Below are positions 1 through 7,280 of a stretch of 64,000 nt of DNA, piece after piece; position 1 is the stretch's first letter, and each line of letters opens with the position of its first letter. The position numbers and the translations under genes were made by a program. Origin of the DNA: Vogesella sp. XCS3 (GTDB lineage: Bacteria; Pseudomonadota; Gammaproteobacteria; Burkholderiales; Chromobacteriaceae); assembly GCF_020616155.1 (NCBI RefSeq), contig NZ_CP085530.1, positions 3,310,501 to 3,374,500 of the forward strand. Direction: 5' to 3'. The notes under the pieces were generated by a model, which saw only the letters and a list, made by a program, of their open reading frames with translations, had not been told where the DNA came from and ran no database searches.

Positions 1-446
1 CGCTGGAAGCGCTGGGCGGGCGTGGCAATATCAATATTCTGGCTACCGACCTAGATACCAGCGTGCTGGAGGTTGGCCGCAAGGGCATTTACAGCGCCGA
101 CAAGATTACCAAGCTGCCGGCCGGTTACGCCGCGCGCTACTTTGACAAGCTGCCGGATGGCAACTATCAGGCCAAGGCGCAGCTGCGCAGCATGATTACT
201 TTCAGCCAGCTGAATCTGGTGCATAACAACTGGCCGATGCGCAAACAGTTCGATGCGCTGTTCTGCCGCAATGTGATGATTTACTTTGATCGCGATACGC
301 AGTTTGCGGTGCTCAAGAAGTTTCACCCGCTGATCAAGCCGCACGGCCTGCTGTTTGTCGGCCACTCGGAAAACTTCTATTTCGCCTCGGACTATTTTGC
401 CCTGCGCGGCAAGACGGTATACGAGCTGGCACGCCGCAAACCTTGA
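1..446 (+). CDS. cheR: Chemotaxis protein methyltransferase CheR (3' part only)
   Basis: The gene is cut by the window edge; 147 C-terminal residues are visible, read from base 3. They match the SAM-dependent methyltransferase domain of CheR, which methylates glutamates on chemoreceptors in the cytoplasm. Seen: the ILATDLDTSVLE segment that follows the SAM-binding region, the IYS stretch, FCRNVMIYFD, and the closing GLLFVGHSENF typical of CheR. An intrinsic terminator follows the stop, so this looks like the last gene of a chemotaxis transcript lying upstream of the window. A copy of the GGTTGGCCGCA repeat lies inside the coding region at 71-81. Confidence 0.93.
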   Translation, partial: LEALGGRGNINILATDLDTSVLEVGRKGIYSADKITKLPAGYAARYFDKLPDGNYQAKAQLRSMITFSQLNLVHNNWPMRKQFDALFCRNVMIYFDRDTQFAVLKKFHPLIKPHGLLFVGHSENFYFASDYFALRGKTVYELARRKP

Positions 447-499
447 CGTTTACGGCAGCTTGGCATGCTGCCTGCATCGCTTTACCATGCTTGCCGGCG

Positions 500-521
500 A
501 GGCCCCTTGTGGGCCTTTTTT
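500..521 (+). terminator. Intrinsic terminator after cheR
   Basis: Stem GGCCC (501-505) and GGGCC (511-515), loop CTTGT, followed by six T. It separates cheR from dadA. Confidence 0.75.
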
Positions 522-542
522 CTTGTGTGCCAAGGGGGTGAG

Positions 543-1799
543 ATGAAGGTTGCCATACTGGGTGCCGGCATTATCGGTATTTCTACGGCGTGGTTTTTAC
601 GCCAGGCAGGGCATGAGGTCGTGGTGGTAGACCGTGCCAGCGGCCCGGCCCGCGAGACCAGCTTTGCCAATGGCGGGCAGATTTCGGTGAGCCAGTCCGA
701 GCCGTGGGCGCACCCGTCTACCCCGTGGCGCGTGCTGCGCTGGATGCTGCGTGAAGATGCGCCCTTGTGGTTCCGCCCGCATCTGGACCCGGCGCAGTGG
801 CGCTGGTCGCTGCAGTTCTTGCGCGAATGCCTGCCAGGGCGCCATGGGGCCAACCTGCGCCATATGGTGGCGCTGGGGCGTTACAGCCAGCAGACCTTCG
901 CCCAGCTGCGCCAGCAGCTGCCGTTACAGTATGCGCACCGCCAGCAAGGCATTCTGGCGCTACTATTCCAGCGCCAGGAGGTTGAGCACGCGCTGACCGC
1001 CTGCAAACTGCTGGCGGCCGAGGGCGTGACGCGCCGCGTGGTGTCGGTAGACGACGCCGTGGCCCGTGAGCCGGCGCTGGCGGCCATTGCCCCGCAGCTG
1101 TTGGCCGCTACCTGGTGCGAAAGCGACGAGTCGGGCGACGTACACCAGTTCACCTGCCAGCTGGCGGCGGCTTGTGCCGACGCGGGCGTGCAGTTTGCCT
1201 GGCACACCCGCATCAATGCGCTGCAGCCGCAGGGTGGGCGCATTGCCGGGGTGTCGGTTACCGGCGCGGATGGCCGCTTTGATACGCTGCAGGCCGACGC
1301 CTACGTGCTGGCGCTGGGCAGCCATAGCCCGCTATTGCTGGCGCAGCTGGGCCACCACATTGCGGTGTACCCGGCCAAGGGCTATTCGGCGACCTTGCCG
1401 CTGGCCAATGCCGCGCTGGCACCGCAGGTCAGCATTACCGACGAGTCGCACAAGCTGGTGTTCTCGCGCCTGGGTGACACGCTGCGGGTGGCCGGCACGG
1501 CCGAGCTGTCCGGCTACAGCAGCCACCTGAACCCCGTGCGCTGTGCTGCGCTGGTACGCCGCACGCAGCAGCTGTTCCCCGCCGCCTGCGACTGGGATGC
1601 CGCGCAGTTCTGGACCGGCCTGCGCCCGGCTTCGCCCGGCAACGTACCGTTGATTGGCCGCTATCGTTACAGCAATTTGTGGCTCAATACCGGCCACGGT
1701 ACCCTGGGCTGGACCGAGGGGCCGGGCTCTGGCCGTGCGCTGGCCGGGTTGATGAGCGGGCAGGCGCCGCAGATCGCGTTTCCGTTTTTGCACGGCTAG
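543..1799 (+). CDS. dadA: D-amino acid dehydrogenase, small subunit type
   Basis: Predicted FAD-dependent membrane-associated dehydrogenase that oxidises D-amino acids (classically D-alanine to pyruvate and ammonia), passing electrons to the respiratory chain. The protein is 418 residues, close to E. coli DadA. The N-terminal Rossmann dinucleotide fold is clear (VAILGAGIIGISTAWFL, then the acidic VVVVDR end). ETSFANGGQIS and, near the end, NTGHGTLGWTEGPGSG are DadA hallmarks. The ATG at 543 is chosen because AAGGGGGTG precedes it closely. An upstream in-frame start at 465 would run through the cheR terminator and is rejected. The catabolic racemase gene dadX is not adjacent. Confidence 0.9.
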   Translation: MKVAILGAGIIGISTAWFLRQAGHEVVVVDRASGPARETSFANGGQISVSQSEPWAHPSTPWRVLRWMLREDAPLWFRPHLDPAQWRWSLQFLRECLPGRHGANLRHMVALGRYSQQTFAQLRQQLPLQYAHRQQGILALLFQRQEVEHALTACKLLAAEGVTRRVVSVDDAVAREPALAAIAPQLLAATWCESDESGDVHQFTCQLAAACADAGVQFAWHTRINALQPQGGRIAGVSVTGADGRFDTLQADAYVLALGSHSPLLLAQLGHHIAVYPAKGYSATLPLANAALAPQVSITDESHKLVFSRLGDTLRVAGTAELSGYSSHLNPVRCAALVRRTQQLFPAACDWDAAQFWTGLRPASPGNVPLIGRYRYSNLWLNTGHGTLGWTEGPGSGRALAGLMSGQAPQIAFPFLHG

Positions 1800-1898
1800 T
1801 ACGTAGCGCGGCCTGGCCATGCCGGTTTTATTGATGTGGGGCAGGGTTGGCCGCGTACGGCGTGCTACCATGCAGCCCTTGTTTTGCAGGAAACCATC

Positions 1899-2288
1899 AT
1901 GCAGGAAATGACCCCTTACGAGCTGCTGGGTGGCGCTGGCGTGGTGCGCTGGCTGACTGACCGCTTCTACGACATCATGGATACCGACCCGTCGGTGAAA
2001 AGCCTGCGCGATATGCACCCGGCCGACCTGGCCGGCTCGCGCGAGAAGCTGTACATGTTCCTGTCCGGCTGGCTGGGTGGCCCGCCGCTGTTCATGGATA
2101 CCTTTGGCCACCCGCGCTTGCGCATGCGCCATATGCCGTTTGCCGTGGATAGCGTAGCGCGCGACCAGTGGATGCAGTGCATGACGCAGGCGGTGAACGA
2201 GCTGGTGTGCGAAGACTGGCTGAAAACCAGGCTGATCGAGGCGTTTTACAATACTGCCGATTTCATGCGTAACCGCGACGACGCCTGA
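1899..2288 (+). CDS. Group II truncated haemoglobin
   Basis: A 129-residue globin of the 2-on-2 group II (GlbO-like) class. Seen: the LTDRFYDIMDTDP helix, MHP..L..SREKLYMFLSGWLGGPPLF, and FGHPRLRMRHMPF carrying the proximal histidine, followed by DQWMQCM. These are the family signature around haem. Family members bind oxygen or NO and are linked to nitrosative or oxidative stress; the role here is inferred. The ATG at 1899 follows CAGGAAACC. A perfect 15-bp stem-loop lies 30 bases after the stop. The next gene is on the opposite strand. Confidence 0.9.
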   Translation: MQEMTPYELLGGAGVVRWLTDRFYDIMDTDPSVKSLRDMHPADLAGSREKLYMFLSGWLGGPPLFMDTFGHPRLRMRHMPFAVDSVARDQWMQCMTQAVNELVCEDWLKTRLIEAFYNTADFMRNRDDA

Positions 2289-2317
2289 GCCGGCCCGGGC
2301 GCGGTAAGCGATACGAC

Positions 2318-2353
2318 AATGCGGCCAACCTTGGCGAAAAGGTTGGCCGCATT
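2318..2353. terminator. Hairpin made of two inverted GGTTGGCCGCA repeats
   Basis: Perfect 15-bp stem: AATGCGGCCAACCTT (2318-2332) pairs with 2339-2353, six-base loop. It sits between the convergent globin and folB genes, so it probably ends transcription from both sides, although the T tract is poor. Both arms are copies of the window's repeated motif. Confidence 0.7.
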
Positions 2354-2372
2354 GCTTTGTCTGGTAGCTGGC

Positions 2373-2732
2373 TTAGTGCGAGCGGTGGCCGCGCTCTATC
2401 ATCACGCCCACGTGTTTGACGTCGGGCAGGATGTTCAGCTTGGTGACGGCGACACGAACCCAAGGTGCGCCGAATTCGTCGCGCACAATGCTGGCGATGT
2501 GTTCGGCCAGCGCTTCGATCAGCAAAAAGTGCTGCGCAGCCAGCGAGGCTCGCACGCGCTCGACCACCTCGCCGTAGTGAATGGTGTCGCCAATATCATC
2601 GCTATGGCAGGCCACTTCGCTGGGGATGCCGTACTCGATATCCAGCAGCACCGTCTGGGGCGCGGTACGCTCCCAGTCGTATACGCCGATGACCGTGTCG
2701 GCGCGCACTTCGCGCAAAAAGATAATGTCCAT
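2373..2732 (-). CDS. folB: Dihydroneopterin aldolase
   Basis: Folate biosynthesis enzyme that cleaves 7,8-dihydroneopterin to 6-hydroxymethyl-dihydropterin and glycolaldehyde in the cytoplasm. At 119 residues it has the usual FolB length. Seen: the start MDIIFLREVRADTVIGVYDWER, DTIHYGEVVERV, FLLIEALAEHIA with the conserved glutamate, and the closing VTKLNILPDVKHVGVMIER. It is divergent from plsY with a 68-base gap, an arrangement common in this part of the betaproteobacteria. A weak TAAAAT box at 2766-2771 in that gap could belong to plsY. Confidence 0.95.
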   Translation of the reverse strand: MDIIFLREVRADTVIGVYDWERTAPQTVLLDIEYGIPSEVACHSDDIGDTIHYGEVVERVRASLAAQHFLLIEALAEHIASIVRDEFGAPWVRVAVTKLNILPDVKHVGVMIERGHRSH

Positions 2733-2800
2733 CGTTGCGGGCTTTGGGTTTAGTGCCCGATACCGTAAAATGCCAAGCCTTGCATTCTAGTGGATAAGCC

Positions 2801-3433
2801 ATGACCACAACAGCGTTTGCCTTTATTTTGGGTGCCTATCTGATTGGCTCCCTGTCTTTTGCCGTGATCGTGACCAAGCTGATGGGCATGGCCGATCCGC
2901 GTACCTACGGCTCCAAAAACCCCGGCGCCACCAATGTACTGCGTTCCGGCAAAAAGCTGGCCGCTGCACTGACCCTGCTGGGTGATGGCCTAAAAGGCTG
3001 GGTGGCGGTGCTGCTGGTTCAGCAGTTCGGCCCGGCCTACGGCCTGGGCGAGCAGGCCGTGGCCATGGCGGGCCTGGCGGTGCTGGCCGGCCATATGTGG
3101 CCGGTATTCTTCGGCTTCAAGGGTGGCAAGGGTGTGGCTACCGCGGTAGGCGTGCTGGCCGCGTTCAATGGCTGGCTGGCCTTGGCCGCACTGGCTACCT
3201 GGCTGTTCATGGCGTTTGTGGTGAAGATTTCTTCGCTGTCTGCCATTGTGGCCTGTGTGCTGGTGCCGGTTTATGCGTTCTTTATTGTCGGACCGCAAAG
3301 TGTGTACTGGGGCACCAGCATTATCATCGCGATTCTGGTGGTACATCGCCACAAATCGAACCTGATAAACCTGTTGACCGGCCAGGAAGACAAGATTGGC
3401 CAAGCCGAGCCGGGAGACAAAAAACAGCCCTGA
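2801..3433 (+). CDS. plsY: Glycerol-3-phosphate acyltransferase PlsY
   Basis: Integral inner-membrane enzyme that acylates glycerol 3-phosphate using acyl phosphate, the first step of phospholipid synthesis. The 210 residues contain about five hydrophobic segments. Seen: GSLSFAVIVTKL, the SKNPGATNVLRSGKK substrate-binding loop, HMWPVFFGFKGGKGVAT, and the C-terminal VVHRHKSNLINLLTGQEDK, all diagnostic of PlsY. def begins three bases after the stop, so the two are almost certainly cotranscribed. Confidence 0.95.
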   Translation: MTTTAFAFILGAYLIGSLSFAVIVTKLMGMADPRTYGSKNPGATNVLRSGKKLAAALTLLGDGLKGWVAVLLVQQFGPAYGLGEQAVAMAGLAVLAGHMWPVFFGFKGGKGVATAVGVLAAFNGWLALAALATWLFMAFVVKISSLSAIVACVLVPVYAFFIVGPQSVYWGTSIIIAILVVHRHKSNLINLLTGQEDKIGQAEPGDKKQP

Positions 3434-3436
3434 GCC

Positions 3437-3946
3437 ATGACCGTTCGCCCGATACTGCCCCTGAGTGACCCCAGCCTGCGCCGCCAGGCCCTGCCGGTAA
3501 ACGATGTCCAAGCGGTGCAGTATCTGGTGGATGACCTGCTGGATACGCTGTACGCCACCCGCAACGGGGTAGGTATGGCGGCCAACCAGATTGGCGAAAC
3601 ATTCGCCGTGGCGGTGGTGGATGTCAGCGACGGGCGCAACGCCCCGCTGGTGATGATCAACCCGCGTATCGTGGCGCAGCGCGGCCGGGTACGCGGCAAG
3701 GAAGGCTGCCTCAGTGTGCCGGGCTACCGCGCCAGCATCGCCCGCGCCGAAGTCATCGAGCTGGCTGCGTTGGACCGCTGCGGCCAACCTTTTAGCCTGA
3801 CGGCCTGCGATTTCCAGGCGGCGGCCATCCAGCACGAGCTGGACCACCTGGCCGGCCGCGTGTTTGTCGACCATCTGCCACGCTGGCGCCAGCGCTGGGT
3901 GTACTGGCGCCACCCGCAGTGGCTGCGGGTGATCTCGCCAGTTTGA
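3437..3946 (+). CDS. def: Peptide deformylase
   Basis: Metalloenzyme that removes the N-formyl group from nascent proteins. All three family motifs are present in 169 residues: GVGMAANQIG (motif 1), EGCLS with the metal-binding cysteine (motif 2), and HELDH with the two metal histidines and the catalytic glutamate (motif 3). It starts three bases after plsY and has a poor ribosome-binding site, which suggests translational coupling. It is not paired with fmt as in many bacteria, so a second copy elsewhere is possible. Two copies of the repeated motif (one a near-match) lie inside. The original terminator after this gene is split by an inserted element. Confidence 0.95.
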   Translation: MTVRPILPLSDPSLRRQALPVNDVQAVQYLVDDLLDTLYATRNGVGMAANQIGETFAVAVVDVSDGRNAPLVMINPRIVAQRGRVRGKEGCLSVPGYRASIARAEVIELAALDRCGQPFSLTACDFQAAAIQHELDHLAGRVFVDHLPRWRQRWVYWRHPQWLRVISPV

Positions 3947-3975
3947 CGTGGCAATCACGTAAAAACCGGCCTGGT

Positions 3976-4363
3976 AGCTAATGCCAGTCAGTTAACGCTG
4001 ACTGGCATGGGGTTTGTTTCGTTGACCAGCGCTAGTGTGTCCGCTACGCGGACGATATTTGGATGCCGGTTCCGCCCGGCAGACGGAAAAGGGGGCGGAT
4101 TGCCGCCCCCTTTTCTATCGCTGAGCAAATCAAAGATTTGCACGCAGACCCCGCAACCCGGGGCTGCTCGAAACCCCGGCCAAAATGGCACGCCCCAGGC
4201 GCCGCCGAACTCGCCGCGTGCTAACGTCACGCGGCTCAAACAAATCGGCGTCTTAAAACCTGGGGCGCACCACTTTGGCCGGCTCGCGCCAACGGGATGA
4301 GGCGCTTCACTCACGCTCGCCCACTTGATTGCCAAGCATATTCGCCTAACTGACTGGCATTAG
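3976..4363. mobile_element. MITE-like non-autonomous element with terminal inverted repeats
   Basis: About 388 bp. The ends carry a perfect 17-bp inverted repeat: CTAATGCCAGTCAGTTA at 3978-3994 and its complement at 4347-4363. A third, inverted copy of ATGCCAGTCAG lies at 3998-4008 and makes a small hairpin with the left end. The directly repeated GGCCTGGT (3968-3975 and 4363-4370) flanks the insert as an 8-bp (at least 7-bp) target duplication. No transposase is encoded. Open frames of about 100 codons on both strands have no recognisable domain and unnatural composition. An internal hairpin lies at 4087-4114. The mobilising transposase family is unknown; several families make 8-bp duplications. 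Confidence 0.7.
4087..4114. terminator. Strong bidirectional hairpin inside the MITE-like element
   Basis: AAAAGGGGGCGG (4087-4098), loop ATTG, then the perfect complement ending in TTTT (4103-4114). It would stop transcription in either direction and could replace the def terminator that the insertion destroyed. Confidence 0.65.
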
Positions 4364-4400
4364 GCCTGGTGGCCGGTTTTTCCATGTCAATGGGGCAGGG

Positions 4401-5360
4401 CTAGCCGTCCGACAGCACCTTTACATGCGCCGCCACGCTGCGCGCCAGCGAAGACAGGTCGTATCCCCCCTCCAGCGCCGACACGATGCGGCCTTCGCAG
4501 CATTCTGCCGCCACGATCATCAACTGGCGTGTTACCCATTCGTAGTCGGCTTCTACCAAGCCCAGCGAACCCATATCGTCTTCGCGGTGGGCATCAAAAC
4601 CAGCCGAGATGAAAATCATCTGCGGCTGGAACTCGCGCAGCTGCGGCAGCCACAAATACTCCACCGCCTCGCGGAACTCGCGGCTGCCGCTACCGGCCTT
4701 CATCGGTACATGGTGCATATTGCTGCCCATGGGGTTGTCGCCGCTGTAGGGGTAGAACGGGTGCTGGAAGATGGACACCATCATCACGCGCGGGTCATCG
4801 TGAAAGATTTCTTCGGTGCCGTTGCCGTGGTGTACGTCAAAGTCGATGATGGCCACGCGTTCCAGCCGGTATTGCGACAGGGCGTGGGCAATGCCTACCG
4901 CGATATTATTGAAAAAGCAGAAGCCCATCGCCTTGTTGCTTTCGGCGTGGTGGCCGGGCGGGCGTATGGCGCAGAAAGCATTGGGCGCCTCTTTGTTCAT
5001 CACCATGTCTACCGCTTTGACTACCGCACCGGCCGCGCGCTGCGCTGCGGGCAGGGTGCCGGGGTTCATGGCGGTATCCGGGTCGACGCGGAAGGTACCG
5101 ACCGATGGCGCGCACGCTTCGATGTACTCTACGTAGTGTGGCGGATGCACTCGGGCCAGCTGCTGTTCGCTGACCTGTGGCGCATCGACCTCCTGCAGGC
5201 TGTCGAAGATTTGCGACGCCATCAGTTGGTCTTTGATGGCAACCAGCCGTTCCGGGCATTCCGGGTGGCCTACCCCCATATTGTGCTGCAGGCAGTCGCT
5301 ATGGGTGATGTAGGCGGTGAGCCCGCCGCCGGTAATATGAGATTTCAACCAGTTAAGCAC
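4401..5360 (-). CDS. Histone-deacetylase-family amidohydrolase
   Basis: Zinc-dependent deacetylase of the HDAC / acetoin-utilisation superfamily (class II-like bacterial branch). Seen in order: HPECPERL, AIRPPGHHAE with the catalytic His pair, DFDVHHGNGTEEIF with zinc Asp and His, FISAGFDAHREDD with the second zinc Asp, and ALEGGYDL. Substrates of bacterial members include acetylated lysines, polyamines and small amides; which applies here is not readable. The GTG at 5360 (319 residues) is chosen because AAGGAA stands a few bases upstream. A TTG at 5390 would add ten residues. A PatZ-type acetyltransferase gene lies about 9 kb away, but a functional link is only conjecture. Confidence 0.88.
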   Translation of the reverse strand: MLNWLKSHITGGGLTAYITHSDCLQHNMGVGHPECPERLVAIKDQLMASQIFDSLQEVDAPQVSEQQLARVHPPHYVEYIEACAPSVGTFRVDPDTAMNPGTLPAAQRAAGAVVKAVDMVMNKEAPNAFCAIRPPGHHAESNKAMGFCFFNNIAVGIAHALSQYRLERVAIIDFDVHHGNGTEEIFHDDPRVMMVSIFQHPFYPYSGDNPMGSNMHHVPMKAGSGSREFREAVEYLWLPQLREFQPQMIFISAGFDAHREDDMGSLGLVEADYEWVTRQLMIVAAECCEGRIVSALEGGYDLSSLARSVAAHVKVLSDG

Positions 5361-5437
5361 AAGCGTTTCCTTATTGCTTTGCCGAGGCAAAAGGGATATA
5401 TGATTTTTTAATAAATAGTGCGCGTAAGCAGGCCCGA

Positions 5438-6346
5438 ATGCAATCCATCACCTTTGCGTATCGTCAACTTAATGCCTTGATATTGGGGAAACCACAGCAA
5501 ACCCGGCTGGCGCTGGCGTGTTTGCTGGCCGGTGGCCACCTGCTGATCGAGGATGTGCCCGGCGTGGGCAAAACAACCCTGGCACATAGCCTGGCTGCCG
5601 TACTGGGGCTGGACTACCGCCGCGTGCAGTTCACCAGTGACTTGCTGCCGGCCGATGTGCTGGGCGGCAGTGTGTTTTTGCCGGGGGAAGGGCGCTTCGA
5701 GTTCCGCCCCGGGCCGGTGTTTTCGCAGCTGCTGCTCGCTGATGAAATCAACCGTGCCTCGCCCAAGGTACAGTCTGCGCTGCTGGAGGCGATGGAAGAG
5801 CACCAGGTGTCCGCCGATGGTGCAACGCATGCGCTGCCCGAGCCCTTCTTTGTGATTGCCACGCAGAACCCTGACGGCCAGCGCGGTACCTTCCCGCTGC
5901 CAGAGTCACAGCTGGACCGCTTCCTGATGCGCATCTCGCTGGGCTACCCGCCAGCCGATGCCGAGCTGAAGCTGCTGCAAGGTGGCGACCGCCGCCAGGT
6001 CATGCACAAGCTGACCGCAGCACTGAGTGCGGCAGACTTGCTACAGCTGCAGCAACAGGCGGCTAGCCTGCATGTGTCGCCGGCTTTGGCCGGCTATGTG
6101 CTGGCGCTGCTGCAGGCCACGCGCCAGCCCGAGCTGTTTTTGCACGGGCTGAGCCCGCGCGCCGGCCTGGCCTTGTTGGCCGCAGCGCGCGCTTGGGCGC
6201 TGCTGGATGGCCGCGACCATGTGCTGCCGGAAGACATCAAGGCCGTGTTTGTGCCGGTGGCCGCGCACCGGCTGACACCGCGCCTGCCGGGTAGCGATAG
6301 CAGCGCGCTGCTGCTGCGGATACTGGGCAATGTGGCGCTGGCGTAA
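5438..6346 (+). CDS. MoxR-family AAA+ ATPase
   Basis: Cytoplasmic AAA+ protein of 302 residues that acts as a chaperone-like ATPase, often for metalloprotein or von Willebrand-domain partners. Seen: Walker A GVGKTT near residue 44, FTSDLLPADVLG, Walker B LLLADEINRA, sensor 1 IATQNP, FPLPESQLDRFLMR and GLSPRAGLALL (sensor 2 region). It is first in a three-gene operon with a DUF58 protein and a transmembrane transglutaminase; these three are a recurrent set in proteobacteria. The next gene starts 17 bases before this stop, implying coupled translation. Confidence 0.92.
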   Translation: MQSITFAYRQLNALILGKPQQTRLALACLLAGGHLLIEDVPGVGKTTLAHSLAAVLGLDYRRVQFTSDLLPADVLGGSVFLPGEGRFEFRPGPVFSQLLLADEINRASPKVQSALLEAMEEHQVSADGATHALPEPFFVIATQNPDGQRGTFPLPESQLDRFLMRISLGYPPADAELKLLQGGDRRQVMHKLTAALSAADLLQLQQQAASLHVSPALAGYVLALLQATRQPELFLHGLSPRAGLALLAAARAWALLDGRDHVLPEDIKAVFVPVAAHRLTPRLPGSDSSALLLRILGNVALA

Positions 6347-7280
6347 GGCGTTACAGCAGTGGGTGCTGCGCCACACCCCGCGTGAGGCGCAGACACGGCT
6401 GACGCAGCGGCGCATCTATCTGCTGCCTACGCGCTTTGGCAGCATGATGCTGCTGGTGGCGCTGGCCGTGTGGATAGGCGCGCTGAACTACGCGGTGAGC
6501 CTGGCCTACGTGCTGTCGTTCTGGATCGTGGCATTGATGCTGTTGTCGGTATTGCTGGCCTACCGCCAGCTGGCCGGCTTGCAGCTGCAGGCGCGTGCCG
6601 CGGCCAACGTGTTTGCCGGGGACGAGGCGCGTTTTCTGTTGCAGCTGCAATGGCCCGATACCCAGCCACGGCGTTTGCGCGTGCGCTGGTATGAGTCAGA
6701 CACCGTGCTGGCAGAATGCACCACGCCCGGCGACTATGCCTTGCCGCTGGCGGCGCCTTATCGCGGGCAGCTGGCCATGCCGGTGCTGCGCTTATGGTCC
6801 GAGGCGCCATTGGGCCTGGTGCGGGCGTTTTGTCATGTACGTTTGCAGGCGGCGCTGTGGGTATATCCGCAGCCACTGGCCGACCCGCGCGAGCTGGCCT
6901 GGCACGGTGGCGATGGCGAGTCGGCAGCCATCGAAGCCGGTGGCGACGACTTTGCCGGGCTGGCTCCCTGGCAAGCGGGGCAAAGCCTGCGCCGCATTGC
7001 CTGGCGCGTGTACGCCCGGCGCGGCAGCCTGGCGGCACGCGAGTTTGCCAGCCCGGCCGTCGCGGGCGGGCAGCCCAGCCTGAGCTGGGACGACTATGCG
7101 GCCAACGTGCCGCCCGAACAGCGATTATCCCACTTATGCTGGCACGTGTTGCAGGCATCCCGCGCCGGTGCCGGCTTGCTGCTGCGCCTGCCGCAGGGTG
7201 AGTACTGCGTAGAGGCGGGTAACAGCGAGCCTGCCTTGCTGGCGTTGGCCCGTTTTGGAGTGCGCGATGCTGGCGGATGA
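6330..7280 (+). CDS. DUF58 membrane protein
   Basis: A 316-residue protein with two adjacent N-terminal membrane segments (about residues 37-80: LLVALAVWIGALNYAV and SFWIVALMLLSVLLAY) followed by a soluble part. The region from the middle onward fits DUF58, including the conserved G..FAGLAPWQAGQSLRRIAWRVYARRGSLAARE segment, a form of the G.R.Y..GD..R.IdW motif in which the family acidic residue is replaced. The fold is von Willebrand factor A-like. The function is unknown; it is probably a partner of the preceding MoxR ATPase and following transglutaminase. Overlaps of 17 and 14 bases link it to both neighbours. Confidence 0.88.
   Translation: MWRWRKALQQWVLRHTPREAQTRLTQRRIYLLPTRFGSMMLLVALAVWIGALNYAVSLAYVLSFWIVALMLLSVLLAYRQLAGLQLQARAAANVFAGDEARFLLQLQWPDTQPRRLRVRWYESDTVLAECTTPGDYALPLAAPYRGQLAMPVLRLWSEAPLGLVRAFCHVRLQAALWVYPQPLADPRELAWHGGDGESAAIEAGGDDFAGLAPWQAGQSLRRIAWRVYARRGSLAAREFASPAVAGGQPSLSWDDYAANVPPEQRLSHLCWHVLQASRAGAGLLLRLPQGEYCVEAGNSEPALLALARFGVRDAGG

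Larger units (their letters stand above)
3961..4381 (+). terminator. Terminator of def, split by an inserted element
   Basis: AAAAACCGGCC at 3961-3971 and GGCCGGTTTTT at 4371-4381 are perfect complements about 400 bases apart. Removing 3976-4370 rejoins them as an 11-bp stem with a four-base TGGT loop and a T tract, which is an ideal terminator. The present layout is best read as a terminator interrupted in its loop. It may also have served the convergent gene at 4401. Confidence 0.7.

Noticed and set aside
3988..4335. Overlapping frames of about 100 codons on both strands inside the MITE-like element.
   Set aside because: They cover inverted repeats and a terminator hairpin, have no ribosome-binding site or domain, and are better explained as chance frames in a non-coding element.
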